The position numbers and the translations under genes are program-made. DNA of 64,000 nucleotides from Xylogone sp. PMI_703 (Eukaryota > Ascomycota > Leotiomycetes), in the NCBI GenBank assembly GCA_021399445.1, contig JAJTUQ010000002.1, forward strand, positions 4,092,001 to 4,156,000, read 5' to 3'. Under the pieces are notes generated by a model. It was not told the DNA's origin. It saw only the letters and a program-made list of their open reading frames with translations, and did no database searches. Shown piece after piece: positions 10,909-22,789 of the stretch (the first letter of the stretch is position 1; each line of letters begins with the position of its first letter).

Positions 10909-12859
10909 TTACATACCTAAACCGACTCGTCTCCAAGCATGCTCGATATCTTCACAAAGCTTCTGAAAGTCCTTGTCCTCCAGATTTGCGCATATGAAAT
11001 CATTAAGAATCATTTCTCTCACCTCATCATCGCCGTCCGTATACCTAGGTATTTCCCATATCTCCTTTGGGGACAAGGTAGTGTCTTGTTTATTAACGAT
11101 TGTAAACAAGCGTTGTAGATAGCCTGCAAATACAGGACTAACCCCTAAATGATTGGCATCGCCATTCTCAGTCATCTCATTGCTACATGCGTGCCCTAGG
11201 CCTGCTGCATGGCTATGGCCAGAAATTGCCTGCGTCTGCGTACTTTGGCTTATCATCTTTGGGCGTTTAGAGGCGGGTTGGCGCCCGTTAGCCGGTGTGC
11301 TATTCCGTTTCCTAGTGGTCGTCTCTTTTGATTTAAGCCCTGACAATGCTGAATTCGGGACAGATGTTAGGGCCTTAGCAGCTAGCGGGGAATTTTCTTC
11401 TTGAACGGTCAGATTAGTTCGTGCATGTGGAGGCGGGGCTGTATTTTGATGAGATTCAGAAGTCATTTTAGGTGCTGCAGTGTGTGGCCTAGCAAACGGT
11501 AGTGTTCGTCTTGGCGGTACAGCGAGGCTAGTATTATCAGTGCTATACACTGGTGTAGAAGTTGGCCGGTTGGACTCGTGCGGTATAGACGAAGAAGGGT
11601 GATACAATGAATTGACACAATTTTTGTTTGACACCGAGGTGAACTTTGAACGCACAAAGTCACCAGGAGCTGCCAAAACGGAAGCCCCAGCTGAGGCATG
11701 AGGGAGGTCAGATAGCTGAGTTGGCATCTGCGGAGGTAGAGACTGCGATTGGAAGTTGATACCTGAATCTAGGGTATGTGAAGTGCCTGTGATATTACTG
11801 TTCAAAAACTGTTGGTCTCCTCTCAGTCTCTCGCGGAACTATAGAAGGAATTAAACATGAAAAATATTCATTGCAAAGCCCAGAAATGAAACATACGAGC
11901 TGATCACGTCCATCAATGCTGGATTGCTCAGTAAAATCACTGAAAGGCGGTTTCGATTGGTTTAACGGGGATAATGAATGATTGTGGGAGATACTATGAG
12001 AATCAACGGTATTGGGGCGAATTATATGCTCACTTGATCGGTGTGTGCTCATAAGTGGTACACTACTCCGTCCCGGTACGGAGGAATCAAGGCTATATGG
12101 TCGGTCAGTGATGGCCAACTGAGAGGACGAGGAGTTTAGTGAAATAACATCACTCGGATGAATTAGCCGGTCGACTTTGCCCGTATTCAAATATGAAGCC
12201 GGTTGCTGGACGGCTATGGGAAGGTTTGCCGGTAGGTTAACTGCATTTGCTCTATTCAATTGAATGGTAGACTTAACAGGAGGGCTTTGAGTGACATGAA
12301 GGCCAACAGAAGTTAGGCAGTCCAAAGCAACCGTGAAATCAGCATCGCTACGAAACTTCAACTGGATTCGGCGTACCTAATTAATAAGGTATTAGATACT
12401 TTACCATAATCCTAAAGGAATGGCCTCTCTTATAATATTAACATACTGTATGAGTATCTTTAGGATATCGCATCGCCATAAATGGGCTCTTGACTACTAG
12501 TTGCACTGGACACTCTGAAACTTTCGATGCATTGTACCCCTGTAGGCAATGTACTAAAGAGTCTAGGTTCTGTTCTTCCTAGAGTAGAACTATGAGTAAA
12601 TAACGCCAAGTGAAGCTTATGCATCAGCACATACTAATATGTCGGCTCCTGCTGTGACTTTCATGATCGTTTGGCTCCCATGACTTCCGTCACCCAGTGC
12701 AATTCTGGACTTATGCACGACAAAATCCAAGTCACTTCGACCAATATGATTCCAAGTAAACTTAACAGCTTCTAATGAATTTGTAGTATGAGAAAACTTT
12801 GTGAAAGGAATTGAAGCCAAGATAGAACCCTGAGATGAGATTCCTTGAGAAGAAAACAT
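10909..12859 (-). CDS. REC114: Rec114-like meiotic recombination protein
   Basis: Probable partner of Mei4 in starting meiotic DNA double-strand breaks. Four exons (12635-12859, 12447-12578, 11897-12376, 10909-11838) give about 588 aa. The N-terminal 160 residues, split over three exons, look like the Rec114 PH-like domain. Strands such as FTKFSHTTNSLEAVKFTWNH and LDFVVHKSRIALGD are followed by RRIQLKFRSDADFTVALDCL, which parallels the mammalian REC114 segment with RVQFS and CCGCVQ. The middle is Ser/Thr/Asn-rich and disordered. A C-terminal helical block (DDEVREMILNDFICANLEDK) fits the conserved Rec114 C-terminal motif. The reading frame stops at 10909, but a perfect GTATGT donor overlaps the last codons, so a short extra exon is possible. 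The assignment is from pattern, not alignment. Confidence 0.68.
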
Positions 12860-13265
12860 TGTAATTTAGGAATGAAATGGAAAGAGAAAGAGAGTATGGA
12901 ACTTATTGAATAATTGTAGCCTATTTCATAGTGATATTAATGTCCTTTGGATAATTACTGGACCCTCCAAGTAGGAGTTCTCTTCATTTTGTGTATCGGA
13001 CTGATTTCTCGCGAATAATGAAGAATGGTTAACTTCGGCGTACCTGGATACGAAAAGCGAGCTACCCTGTGGGATGATGGACCGTGCGTATATACGCTTA
13101 TCCGTAACCAGTTAGAAATAATGCTAGGGAAGGCGCATTCAACTTTATCACGGTTACGATCGCGTCTCTCTAAGATCCAAAATCGCGATTTGCGCAAGCA
13201 AGGTTGGGCTAAGCAAGTCCATTGAATCATCAGCGCATGGCCATCCAGGGAAAAGAATAGCGACA
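12860..13265. promoter_or_regulatory. Divergent promoter between REC114-like gene and RSC9
   Basis: 406 bp between outward-pointing starts of a meiotic and a chromatin gene. The small open frames here (13025-13225 plus, 12955-13278 minus) overlap on opposite strands and look like chance. Confidence 0.5.
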
Positions 13266-16120
13266 ATGGTTCCTCCAACTAGGACTCGTGAACCTTCTAT
13301 TTCCTATACTGACGAATATAAAGAATTTATCGCAAAACTGACGGCGTATCATGAAAAGAGAGGCACTCACTTCGACCCTGAACCTAGAGTTGGTAATAAG
13401 CACGTCGACCTTTTGCACCTTTATAACGTGGTTAATGAGCGCGGGGGTTATGACAAAGTCAGTGATGAGAAGTTAGCCTGGAGAAAGCTTGGACAGGACT
13501 TCAATTTGGGATCGTCTAATCTACCTGCAATTGCGTTTAGTCTGAAATCTACGTATTATAGATATCTTGCTGCATACGAAATCTCGACTCGCTGGGGAAA
13601 GGAACCACCACCGAAGGAGATTCTAGAGGAGACCACAGCCAAAGGTGGTGGTCTACTTACCCGAACCCTTGAAAATTATCGGCCTTCCTCGCGCCGAGAG
13701 ACTGGAACAATGGCGAATGATAACTCTGAAGCATCTGGCGATGATGGCACGCCTGTGAAGGAAAGGCAAGGTAGCGAAGAAGCACCTGGTTCTGGCAGTA
13801 GGGCAACTCGTGGATTACGACAAGCGCCACCGCAGCGAATACTATTCCAGCCAGATACACTTCCTTCAAGGCAAACACGACAAGCTTCTTCAGCTTCGCA
13901 CTCTCAGTCGTCCAATCAACATCAACAGCAGCCCCGGGGTGCCTCAACTTATCACAATCCCTCCTCGAATATAGACAGTCATTCAGCTGCCGTTGCTAGC
14001 TATGAACCTCGACCGCAGATGCCTCTCACAATGCAACGAATATTCACCCCTGGAAATCACCCTGAGGCATTTCGCGGGAGAACTCCTAATGCAGCCCCGT
14101 CAAGCAATCGTCCGGCACAAGCAAATAAAGTAATGCTTCCTGGAAGTGAGTGAACCTGCTAATCCCCATTTGTTCTCTGCTAAAACCAGTCTAGCTGGAT
14201 TTGACGGACCTAATATTTATGTTCGATGTTTGTGTGCTCTCAAATCGGGTACGCCTGCAGAACAGGACTATGCACTTCATCATCTAGTCAAAATCTCTAT
14301 GGAGCGAGGCGATAAATATCGCTTTGAATCCTTTCCTGGCCTTGCAGAAGCTCTAATTGAAAAAGTACTGGAAGTGGGCACACTTTTTTATGAGGTAAAA
14401 TGGGAGGTATCATACGTAGAAGATGATTCATCTGACATATCCATTCTCGACGGTTTAAATGGGACACCAGATATTCTGCAGAGAATCACAAAACTGAACC
14501 GTTTAGATGTTGATGACAACATACAAAGCGAGTCATTCAGTGATGCACTTTTGCAGATTAATGAGGCAGCATTGACTCTACGAAATATGGTTATGTTGGA
14601 GGAAAACGCAGAATATGTTTCTGAGCTCTATCCGTTGCGGGATCTTTTGAGTATCGTTCTCAATCTGCCGAAACTGGATAGTCTTGTTGAACTGAAACAT
14701 TACGCGCTCGATATTGCCGAGCAGCTCACTAAATATATTTACTTTGAGGCAGATGATCCTCTCTACCAGTCACTTCTTGCCCAGCTACAGTCTCAAGACC
14801 GCGGAGCTATCTTGACGTCTCTTCGTGCCATCAGCAGGATTTCGATGAATCTTGAGGAAAGTAATCGTCTAAGCGGAATATCAAAAGAAGCTCTACAGAA
14901 TATTATGGATTGGACGATGTTGAACGATGATGATCTTGTTCATGCATGTCTCGACTTTCTATATCAGTATACTGCAGTGGTTGATAATGTGGACTTTTTG
15001 ATCAGTTCACTACAAGTTGAGCCTCTGGTTACTCAATTAACTCGTCTTTTGGGTTATGGAGGACGGATTACTGAGAAGGAGTTTGCCTACGGACGGGAAT
15101 ATAAACTTCCTCCTCCTTCTGAAATCGCGCCAGTGCCACAGGATCTTCTCACCGAGCTTCTGAAGCTTGATGAGCCGGAAAGAAGTTCCCAGTGGCTTCG
15201 GTGTTTATTTGAGGAGGATCGAGATGAGTCCATCACCCAAATCGCACTTTGGCAAGCCTATCAATCGCGCTTTGCAGACCACGTCAACGAAACCGGTAAA
15301 CCTCTGCTCGCTGCCGCCGAATTCATCAAGAATGTCAGTACAACTTTTGCTGACCGAGCTGCTGCGCAAGTTCAGACTGGTCCTGTTCAAAAGTTTATTA
15401 TCAAAGGCATTCGAATGCGCAGCGTTCCGGTAGACTTTAAAGGAGAGGAATTTAGCAAATGTTTATGGAGAACTCACAGCCATGGCAGTGGTCTATGCCA
15501 GCAGTATTTCATGGCTCCTGAGAAGATGTACCAGCATATCCTTACGGCCCATCTTGGTGCAACTATTCGCCCGGATGGTTCGTTTGATAACAGCCAAGTT
15601 GGTCAGTACGTGTGCCAATGGCATAAATGCCACAGATTCAAAGAATCCCCTGTTACAAAGCTGTCGCAGATTGCCGGCCATATCAAGATTCATCTACCTC
15701 CTCCACCATCTTCTCTGCAAGAGACGTCTGAAAGTAATGGTATGCCTCAAACGAAGAAGCAGAAGCCATCATACCTTATAACTCCTCGCAAGCAGTCATT
15801 CACATACCAAGTTACGGCTACCGATGAGAGAGGCGATGCAGCTGGTATTCCTCTCAGTGCTGTTTTAGTTCTCCGGAATCTTGCCCGAAACTTGTCCAAG
15901 ACTGAGGCCGAAGAGAATGCAATGAAAGGATCTGATGGTGTTTCGTGGGTTGATAGATTGTTCAAACCAATCGAGCCTAGGCTATTTGAAGTCTTTGCAC
16001 ACAATAAAAGTTTGGTAAGTTGCAGTGGACTTCCTTTTCGCATATTTTTACCAAAGCTAATTGCATCTGTAATAGGCCACATACATGAGCGACTTATTAA
16101 ATGCTCTCAAGGATTCATAG
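13266..16120 (+). CDS. RSC9: RSC chromatin-remodelling complex subunit Rsc9 (ARID protein)
   Basis: DNA-binding subunit of the RSC nucleosome-remodelling complex. Three exons, 13266-14145, 14195-16014 and 16076-16120, give 914 aa. An ARID domain sits at about residues 15-120: YKEFIAKLTAYHEKRGTHFD, then VDLLHLYNVVNERGGYDKVS and LPAIAFSLKSTYYRYLAAYE. A low-complexity Arg/Gln/Ser linker follows, then a long helical armadillo-like region. A C-terminal zinc-finger/RFX-like segment shows CLWRTHSHGSGLCQQYF, HILTAHLG and CQWHKCHRF. The first intron must use the second AG (TCTAG at 14190-14194); the first AG would bring a stop into frame. The last intron is 61 nt. Domain order and size match fungal Rsc9. 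Confidence 0.9.
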
Positions 16121-16596
16121 AAACTATGTAATACTTTTGGGACGAGATCTAAGCAGGGATTGCAGGGATTGGCGTGAAAAGGACCTATACGGAGTTTTAC
16201 GGTTTTCCAATTGTGTGCTATAGATACCATGACTACACAGATCAGGGTAGCAAACCATTTGTTTTTATTCTCGTTGACTTAGAATCAAGGCTCGCGGCTG
16301 GTCTGGTCCAGGATTGTTAATGCCAGCTTTAAGTCCTCGCGAGCTCCTAGATCGATTGGGAAATTAATAAAATCATTTAATAGCATCGATAATGTCTCGC
16401 CGATTAATTGATTAAACATGGCTGCCTTGATAATTACTCGGAAATCTCACTTATTTAATGTAGGTACGGAACAAGTTTGAAAGCCATAAAGTCGTATATT
16501 TCGCTACCGGTTTCGTAAAGAACGTCTAGAAGCAATATCTACCCTATAATCAAGGACCCCAACACCAAATATGCCTGTCGAATCATATGACCAGAT
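16121..16596. other. 3' region between convergent genes
   Basis: 476 bp between RSC9 and the convergent membrane-protein gene, A+T-rich around 16360-16450. Nothing recognisable beyond expected 3' UTRs. Confidence 0.5.
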
Positions 16597-17395
16597 TCAA
16601 ACCAACTTTTCTTGCTCCGAATGCATATCATCTACCTCTGGATACTTAGCCCAGAACCTGCCTGCGCCAAAAACAAAATCACCACCTTGTGCTGACAAAT
16701 CTCTCTTTCGTTTTGCATTCGCGATGGCCAGTCCAACCTCTAGCAAAGCAATAAAAGCATAAAGACCGGCCATAATAGCCACGTCAATAACCTGGTCGCT
16801 GACAGGATATTTGCTCTCCTTCCGACCATGGATTCCCTCCCGCACTAGCCCGACGGCTTTCACAACATTGACGGCCATACCGCCGAATAACACGACAAAA
16901 TTAACTTTGACCCACCCCTTGATACGCCCGAAAAGTCCATTGCTCCAGTGGAGCAATATCACTAGTATCAAGCCAGCGTACGCAAAAGGCAGAAGAGTAA
17001 TTCCGATATGGATCACGGATAACCGGATGACTTCCAGCGTTATCATAAGAGCATTGCTGGTTATCAGAATGTAATAGGTGGTGGTGGCGCCGGCTATGAA
17101 ATATGACCCTTGGCAGAGGTGGCTAGTTGTAATGCCTGCGGTAGAGGTGCCATGTTTTCGCAAACGGAGGAAGGTTGCAATGAGAAGGTAGAGAGCGAAC
17201 ACGAGTGAAAGCCATGTTGGAAGAGGGATAAGTATGGTGTCAACAAAACAGGAGGTTGGTAGTGGATGTGAAAGCTTCGATGAGGGGCCCTGTTTGGGGA
17301 AGCTTTGGTTAGTCCGAATTTCACAGTCTAGAGCCCAGACGGGAGAAGAATAATAGGTTACATACAAAACCTTCAGGTCGATTTGAGCAAAGCAT
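16597..17395 (-). CDS. Stand-alone membrane protein resembling the TMD0 of ABCC transporters
   Basis: Two exons, 17366-17395 and 16597-17289, encode 240 aa. The first exon codes only MLCSNRPEGF, spliced into GPSSKLSHPLPTSCFVDTIL. That opening copies the start of fungal MRP/ABCC transporters, which have CSNxEGWGP followed by CF-D in the N-terminal five-helix TMD0. About six hydrophobic segments follow (LSLVFALYLLIATF, ILITSNALMITLEVI, IGITLLPFAYAGLILVILL, VNFVVLFGGMAVNVV, VAIMAGLYAFIALLEVGLAI). The protein then ends with a short polar tail; no ATPase domain or further helices follow before the stop, and the next gene downstream is RSC9. It is either a true TMD0-only protein or a distinct membrane family with a similar opening. 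Function unknown. Confidence 0.7.
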
Positions 17396-18917
17396 TTTTC
17401 AAGTTAATTTGTTTGACTTGTCTTTGTGTCCCTGTGCCTTTGTGGCGATGAAAGAGAGGCTGTCTTTTTATACAATGCCTCCTCAGCCCTTTCGTATTCC
17501 CATCCCGTGGCTTGCTGTTGAACCAGAAATTGAAAGGGAAGAGACTCCAAAAAACTTGTAAACAACATATTGAAAACTAGTTATTTGCGTGATCTTGCAG
17601 AGGTAGAAGCAGAAGCGGATGCAATCGACTGCTGGAGAAGCAGGTACCGGTATTGAAACCAGGCGGGGATGTGTCTGAGCGTCATGTCTTGCAGAGCAGA
17701 ATACGAACAAAGACCAACAACAACGAAAACAAAACAAAGAAACAGGAACTCCAAGCAAGTAAAGCTTGAAGTCTTTATGTCTGTTCTTTGACAACTGTAG
17801 AGACTTTACGTGAAAATGAAAGCAAGGAGATAGATGTGGTTGTGGGCTTCTTCAAGAGAAAACGCTAGAAGCGACCTACTGTTCTCCTACGTAACCATAT
17901 AGTCTTCACCTCTAGTAGCCCATCGGCTACTCCGCTTCGTACCGAGAGCAGGCAGTGATGGAGGGGCGAGGGGCACTGCTAAGGAAGGCACTGGCAAGGC
18001 TCAGGTATGGGGATTGTTGCTGTGTTTACAGCTGCGGTGAAGGGGCGCAAGAGGGAAGTGGAGGATGCAGCAGCATGGCTGTGGCGCTCCACAAGGCTGC
18101 TTGCGTATGCGATCAACGCAGGGGTGGCTGGGGCCGGGTTGGGTTCCCTGATTGGCCTGCATCGGATAAAAGTGATGCCGAGGATGAGGCTGAGGGGTAG
18201 CAGTTGTCGGACCTGGATGAATGGCTGGGGATGGGGCTGCCCCGCTCCTTATCAAGAAACTGTCCCTCACAACGTCAGATACTCACATGCTAAGTTCCAT
18301 ATGTCAGCTTCCTATCGACGTCAAATACCGTCAAAGCTAATTTGTTGTTATTGTTGTTGTTGATACCAGCAATATGCCCGATCGTGGGGTGACAGTGTTC
18401 GCAATCGCCGCGCGTTAAATCTGATCTAAGACGGGGCTAAGTTTGGGGACAGCCCCAGGCTGAAAAGACTGAAGGTTGTGGGAAAAAAACCCCACAGCAA
18501 CAATACTGTAGCTTTAGAAAGTATGTCCGCAACCGGCTGTCTAAGTGGCATTGTGGGGGAATATGAGCTCACGCCAACTAGCGGTAGTGTACGGAGTAAA
18601 CAGAACACGGCCATACTATTGATGGGGTATCATCTTGTACATAATAACGACACAAGATAGCCTAATAAACCAGAAATACCCAGGCAGCAGCGAGCTGAGC
18701 ATCACATGGGCGGAACGCAAAACAGATCATTATATACATAGAATAATGCACGCTCGTAACTCATGGACTCGTACACTTCAAGATAATCCTCTCAGTTGAC
18801 GCTTGAAACGCCGACAATGAAGACTTTTGGTATTCCAAAATACCTCCACTATGTATTCATACGTCCGTATCGTCCAAGGAACGGACCATAATTGTCATGT
18901 GGAGCTGATCATCTTGT
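17396..18917. other. Intergenic region upstream of the TMD0-like gene
   Basis: 1.5 kb between the TMD0-like gene start and the DOA4 stop, both on the minus strand. The part near 17396 should be the promoter of the TMD0-like gene. Small open frames at 17955-18363 overlap on both strands and have no family signature. The 9-mer TACGGAGTA occurs at 18590-18598. Confidence 0.5.
18341..18363. repeat. Short TTG microsatellite
   Basis: TTGTTG repeats with one TTA interruption in intergenic DNA. No function is suggested. Confidence 0.7.
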
Positions 18918-21900
18918 TCACGGCTCCTGGCGTTTGTAAAACAACACTGACGCCTCTTTCGTTTGTGTGTCCTGCCACTGGGCTTTCGATACCATCCGAT
19001 CATTATATCTCCACCAGTCCGGACTTGGTCTCCCCTTTCGGAAATGATTGATGGTTGTAATATAATGTCCACTACCAATTCCTTGTCCAATATGCTGGAT
19101 TACCCCATAACAGTCATATTTAAAGGAAGGAATATCTAGTCGCCGCAGGCCCTCTTCGTCGTGGGGGACAAACATTGGCTCCATGTCTAGATTCTGTGCA
19201 GGGAATGTGATAAGGGTGGCGATTTTGCGCGCTGGATCATGAAAGCGCATCAACTGCAGTATCAAATAGTTCGGAAGTCGGGAGAATAATCGATACTGAA
19301 TTGCAGGCGTATCTCTACCGCAGCGGTCACACCTGTACTCTGAAATCTCCTCCGGCTTGGCATATTGGTCCTGAATTGCTTCGATGATTGTCTGACGTCG
19401 ACCGTCATATATTGGCACCTGCAGGGTAGTGAATGGTTGCCAGTATCGGGAGTCCCTTTGACAGACAGTGCATTTAGTAATTACCACATACTCACCCATG
19501 ATCTGTCGAGAGATGAGGGAGTCATCAGAACGTAAAAAAGTCTCCCACTCTATTACAGCAGCATCCATAATGGGCTGCAGATCTCGATATTCCTTTTCCT
19601 TTGGAGTTTTATTGTACGGCGCAACGTTACGATTCATATTGAGTTCGTCATGGAGTATCTCAAGCAGAAATTCGAGAAACTCGGCAGAGTCATGCTGCCT
19701 TTTGTTTCCGCCAAAGGCCTCAGTTCGATCATCTTTTCTAGTTGATCGTTGTCCGTCAATTAGGTATACATAATTCTGCTCTGTCAGTGTGAATTTGGAA
19801 GACATGAGGTATGACCATCACTTACTGCAAAGGTTTTGGGGGTTACGTAATTATAGTGACCACTCCATAGGTGCCGTAAGAGATTTCCCAGATTTCGAAT
19901 CATCAGCTGCGGTGGCTCAGTTGTCTCCGTAGATTTCCTTGGGATCCTCACAGGAGGTGGATAATGGAACCGCGTGAGAAATGTTGCGATGTCCGGGGTG
20001 GCACTTAAACACTGAACAGCAACATTCATATAACAAGTAGTGCCTTCATTGGAAAGCCCAGTTCGGCCTGGAATGACTGCAGTTGTGGAGATGGTCTCAA
20101 TTTGAGGTTGTGTTGGTCTGGACGAGGTGGCAGTAGGTACAGAATGTAACCCAGTGTCATTTCTTTCCGAAATACCGGTAAAACTCTGTCGAGGAACAGC
20201 AGGTGCCGGTCGAGTAGGTACTTTAGGAATTGGATCAGGTACAGGAATGACAGCAAGGGGCGTTGGAGACGTCATAGATTCTTTGATCGCAGACGGCTCG
20301 GGAAATCGTCTAAAGAAATCTTCAGTAGTTCTTATATACTGAGCATCGCTTTCGGCTTCAAGAGCTGCAGCAGCTTGTGCGGAACTATCCTCGCTCAGAG
20401 CTGCATCCCATTTGCTCTCCTCCTCTCTAGACAGCACTCTTGACTCATATTTCATCTTATAACCGTATGTAGGTCGCCGGGGTTGTCTAGACAGAGTCGG
20501 TTTTGGTTGGGATTTGACAGGTTTGGATGTAATTCCACTAGTATGAGACGTCTGAAGGGATCCCGATCCTAATAGGGCTTCCCATGCGTCTAACCCCCCC
20601 TGTAATAGAACTGGACGCCGTTTCGTCTGTTTGTCATATCCATAATCATAGATCGCTTTACTGAAAATATAAAGAGGAGACGCGCCGTCATAATATGCAC
20701 TGGACTCAACAGAGTTCGACGACTGATCATAGTAGACTACAAGATGGAACTCATGCCTTTGTTCAAATAGCTTTTGCTCGGAGTCAGGTGATAAGATTAT
20801 ACTCTCTCCAAGCTCCTCGGCCGATATATTCGGCCTGAGAGATATTGGTTCGATACATATAATAGACTGCGACAGTATGTGACCGTTGTCAAATTGTTCA
20901 CGCGGCCGCACATCCACAAGTAATATTCTTACCACTTGAGATCCTTTGTTCAGATATCCCATTAGCTCTTCCGCAGTGATAACATCTGTGTTAGGCAGAT
21001 CAACTACTTCGGCTGGCTTCACGGCTTTGCTCTGAATAGAATCTCTCCTTGAGTGTCCCGTGGATGGCGAGGTGAAGTAGTCATCCTCGACACTTATAGA
21101 AGACCGTCTGTCATTGGAGAATGAAGACACAGAGTTGTGTCTTTCCATAACTACATGGGTAGACCCACGGGGAGTACTAGATAAGAGATTTAAGGTGGCT
21201 GCGGTATCAGAACTTCGAGCAGGGCTGTATATAGCGTCAGGAGGTCGCGGCATTGGAGGTATTTCTGTGCGGAGAGAACGAAGTGGTCCTGACTGCGCTG
21301 AGGGCATCTCTCGCGGACCTGCTGGTTTCGATCTCACAGGCGAGGAAGTAGTCGTCGTAGATACGGGTTTTGTTGCGTAATTACTTATAGGATCATTCAA
21401 TTTTGAAGCAATATCCGATCCTGGAGGCACAGTAATTGGCCTAGTCTTAATTCGAGGATCTTGTACCGGTGGCGTAGCTGGAGCAGGTGTACGAAGTCGT
21501 GCCAGTCTTGCTGCCAGCTCGTCTTGAACTCCCATAGTCTGACCTGGTGCGCGAATGACATTCCCATGAAGAGCGTCTGGCTTTGGATGTACAGGGGGCT
21601 TATTGCGTGTAGGTAGATCATTTGATCGTCGAAAAGGAGTTTCTCCAGCCAAAGTACCATTTGTCCCTTCTTTTGCCCGATCAGGCTCGATGCTGGACAC
21701 GCCGTTAAGACCCGGCTCCTGTACCGACTTGCTTCGCATGTGTCCATTTGCCATGAGTCCAGACACTGTTTTATTCAGGTTTTCAGCAACTGCCGTTTCC
21801 CGGCTCTTTGGCATGACCCCATTTCTCAGATTGTTTTCCTTGATGATTTCTTTTACTGCTTCAAACTTGTCATACTGCGTTTTTATCTTCCTCACTAGTC

Positions 21901-22249
21901 CCAGGTATTGCTGATGCAACTCCCCCCGATCAGCGCGTAGTGTAGGAAAATCCCTGTGACGTGGTATCATATCCGTTGTGACAATATGCGCTTTGAAGAA
22001 TTCAGCAAGTGCGAGATCTGGTCGCCGGAAATCCAGATGTGTGTCTGCTTGTTTTGCACATGTTTCGCCATACTGAAGGATTCTTCGAAGATTTGCGTTG
22101 ATATCAATATCAGGTTTTGCGGCAGTAATATCATCAAGATGAGGAAATACGCGCTCTGGGCCTTTCCTATCCGGCACACTGATAGGGCCCCCTCTATTCG
22201 GAAGAGTAGGTTGAGAGTGAGGGGGCCCGGCGACGGCTGAAGGACTCAT
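18918..22249 (-). CDS. DOA4: Doa4/Ubp4-type ubiquitin carboxyl-terminal hydrolase
   Basis: Thiol deubiquitinase that recovers ubiquitin from cargo at late endosomes, working with ESCRT-III. Two exons, 19826-22249 and 18918-19778, give 1094 aa; the intron is 47 nt. The N-terminal helical region (about 40-145) resembles the USP8/MIT-type domain. A rhodanese-like domain lies at about 440-590 (ITAEELMGYLN, LLVDVRPREQFDNGHI) and lacks the rhodanese active cysteine, as in Doa4. The peptidase domain has the Cys box GLSNEGTTCYMN (Cys about 739), zinc-finger pairs CTVC and CDRC, and the His box GSGHYIT (His about 1046) followed by WWRYNDR. I start at the first ATG, 22247-22249 (MSPSAVAGPP). The frame stays open upstream to a possible acceptor near 22394, so an upstream exon cannot be excluded. 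Confidence 0.88.
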
Positions 22250-22789
22250 ACCAAACAATTCATCCCCTAAATCATCTCGAAGAATTTCTGTGCGACGCAG
22301 TGATGCAATCAATACACCACAGCTTTCCCGGCATATGAAATTGTGATATGTTTCGAACCTCAACTGTTGCCACCACAGGCTCTGGAACGTCTGTTGAGCA
22401 GAATAACTTCAGATTAGCTGTTAGCCTCTTTCTTTAATACAGAAGAACAGGTGGGGATGAACTCTCTGTACCTTGTTTGCGTGTGTGTTATATGAAAGAC
22501 AAAGACAAAGACATAGACTCTCTTTGGCACTACATGAAGTTCATGTAAGCCGCATGCGGTATCAGTTAAAGCGAGAGCCTGAAGCACGTCGTCATCGCTA
22601 GCCGCAAGCGCACCGGTATGCAGTAGGCCCTGTCCGGAGCTTGTCACCTCGAGCTTCCACTCTTCCACCTCTTCCACATGCTGCATTCTTCACGCCTAGG
22701 TTCTTTTATCTGCTATCTACGATCGCTCATACAATAGCAGGTGGTGAGCGCCGACTATATTCATACAGCGCCTGTAGCAATCCATCAAG
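22250..22789. promoter_or_regulatory. Divergent DOA4-VPS27 promoter region
   Basis: 540 bp separate the two start codons. On the DOA4 side an ATG-started 90-codon frame (22414-22686, minus, MQHVEEVEEWKLEV...) lies in the leader. It could be an upstream ORF or part of an unrecognised first exon. The VPS27 side has no coding sequence. Confidence 0.5.

Noticed and set aside
17955..18363. Overlapping plus and minus frames of 80-118 codons
   Set aside because: Gly/Arg-rich composition mirrored on both strands, consistent with chance in G+C-rich DNA; no family motif.
20641..21010. Active rhodanese (sulfurtransferase) in DOA4
   Set aside because: The loop where the catalytic cysteine should lie reads VVYYDQSSNS, so the domain is structural, as in other Doa4 proteins.
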